Origin: Isoetes engelmannii
Taxonomy: Eukaryota > Streptophyta > Lycopodiopsida > Isoetales > Isoetaceae
Direction of reading: 5' to 3'
Length of the DNA stretch: 23,730 nt
NCBI GenBank assembly: GCA_011763485.2
Contig: JAANSK020246165.1
Location: forward strand, 1-23,730
Under the pieces are notes generated by a model. That model saw only the letters and a program-made list of their open reading frames with translations, was not told where the DNA came from and did not search any database. Of the stretch, positions 23,514 to 23,730 are shown in pieces (the stretch's first letter is position 1; each line of letters begins with the position of its first letter). A program made the position numbers and the translations under genes.

Positions 23514-23730
23514 TTATTCCTGATAGATAAATATTCTTCTCCCCAAGGTCGTGAGAGAGCATATACTGCTATATGATGCCATTCTAAGAAACAATATCAA
23601 GATATGGTCATTGTTGTCATAGTTGAAGCTTGGAGATAACGGACATCCCTGCTGGACTCCAATAGTGCTTCTGATTTTAGTATCTATATCCCATGATACT
23701 TTAATTAAAACTTCCTCATATAGTTGAGAG
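23514..23730 (-). mobile_element. LINE reverse transcriptase fragment at the window edge
   Basis: The minus-strand frame is open from the window edge for 71 codons to TAA at 23514-23516. It contains IKVSWDIDTKIRSTIGVQQG followed by CPLSPSF, the conserved GVQQGCPLSP block of LINE reverse transcriptases. The usual LF..Y...L segment that follows is degraded and the catalytic FADD box is not recognisable. It belongs to a different LINE lineage from the plus-strand element, whose equivalent block is VHQGCPLATLLF. Confidence 0.85.

Overview
The window is nuclear DNA from a land plant, most likely a fern or another non-seed plant. The evidence is an intron-rich Nudix gene, a plant-type CDC48, a PLS-class pentatricopeptide repeat (PPR) relic with an E region, a plastid-targeted membrane protein and many decayed LINEs. 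The exact lineage is inference, because no rRNA or organellar marker is present.

Left part (1-7150). The window opens inside the C-terminal half of a berberine-bridge-type FAD oxidoreductase whose C-terminus looks more fungal or bacterial than typical of plants (+). Next comes a small two-exon gene on the minus strand that carries a frameshift. It stands head to head with a single-exon CDC48/p97 AAA+ ATPase gene (+), which has a clear TATA box and a 23-bp tandem repeat just upstream of it. About 1.3 kb without a recognisable gene follows, then a minus-strand PPR pseudogene with two frameshifts, a nonsense codon and an in-frame motif deletion.

Middle part (7150-12000). This is a graveyard of plus-strand LINE fragments: a 3' piece with an A-rich tail, then an endonuclease and reverse transcriptase piece containing a run of 21 G. 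About 1.4 kb of unassigned sequence follows.

Right-centre (12000-18960). This is the most structured region. A six-exon Nudix-family hydrolase gene lies on the minus strand at 17572-18955 and can be assembled exon by exon with phase-0 junctions. A truncated, opposite-orientation copy of its last three exons lies at about 12008-13975. That copy is dead (one frameshift, two nonsense codons) and is interrupted by a 1.2-kb insertion flanked by TA and made of two families of tandem repeats, one of them GAATC phased every 10-11 bp. Gene and pseudogene form a gapped inverted repeat that encloses a minus-strand gene for a plastid-targeted single-pass membrane protein. That gene's reading frame is broken at an A10 run.

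Right end (18960-23730). Here are the first exon of a DUF962/Mpo1-like gene carrying two opposite frameshifts, a minus-strand retroelement ORF with three in-frame stops and a LINE-like 3' end, a diverged direct repeat of about 180 bp, a complete 321-bp MITE with 27-bp terminal inverted repeats, and a minus-strand LINE reverse transcriptase fragment running off the edge.

The genes do not form a pathway. The window reads as ordinary plant genes (protein quality control, nucleotide-derivative hydrolysis, plastid membrane) in a transposon-rich setting with much duplication and decay.
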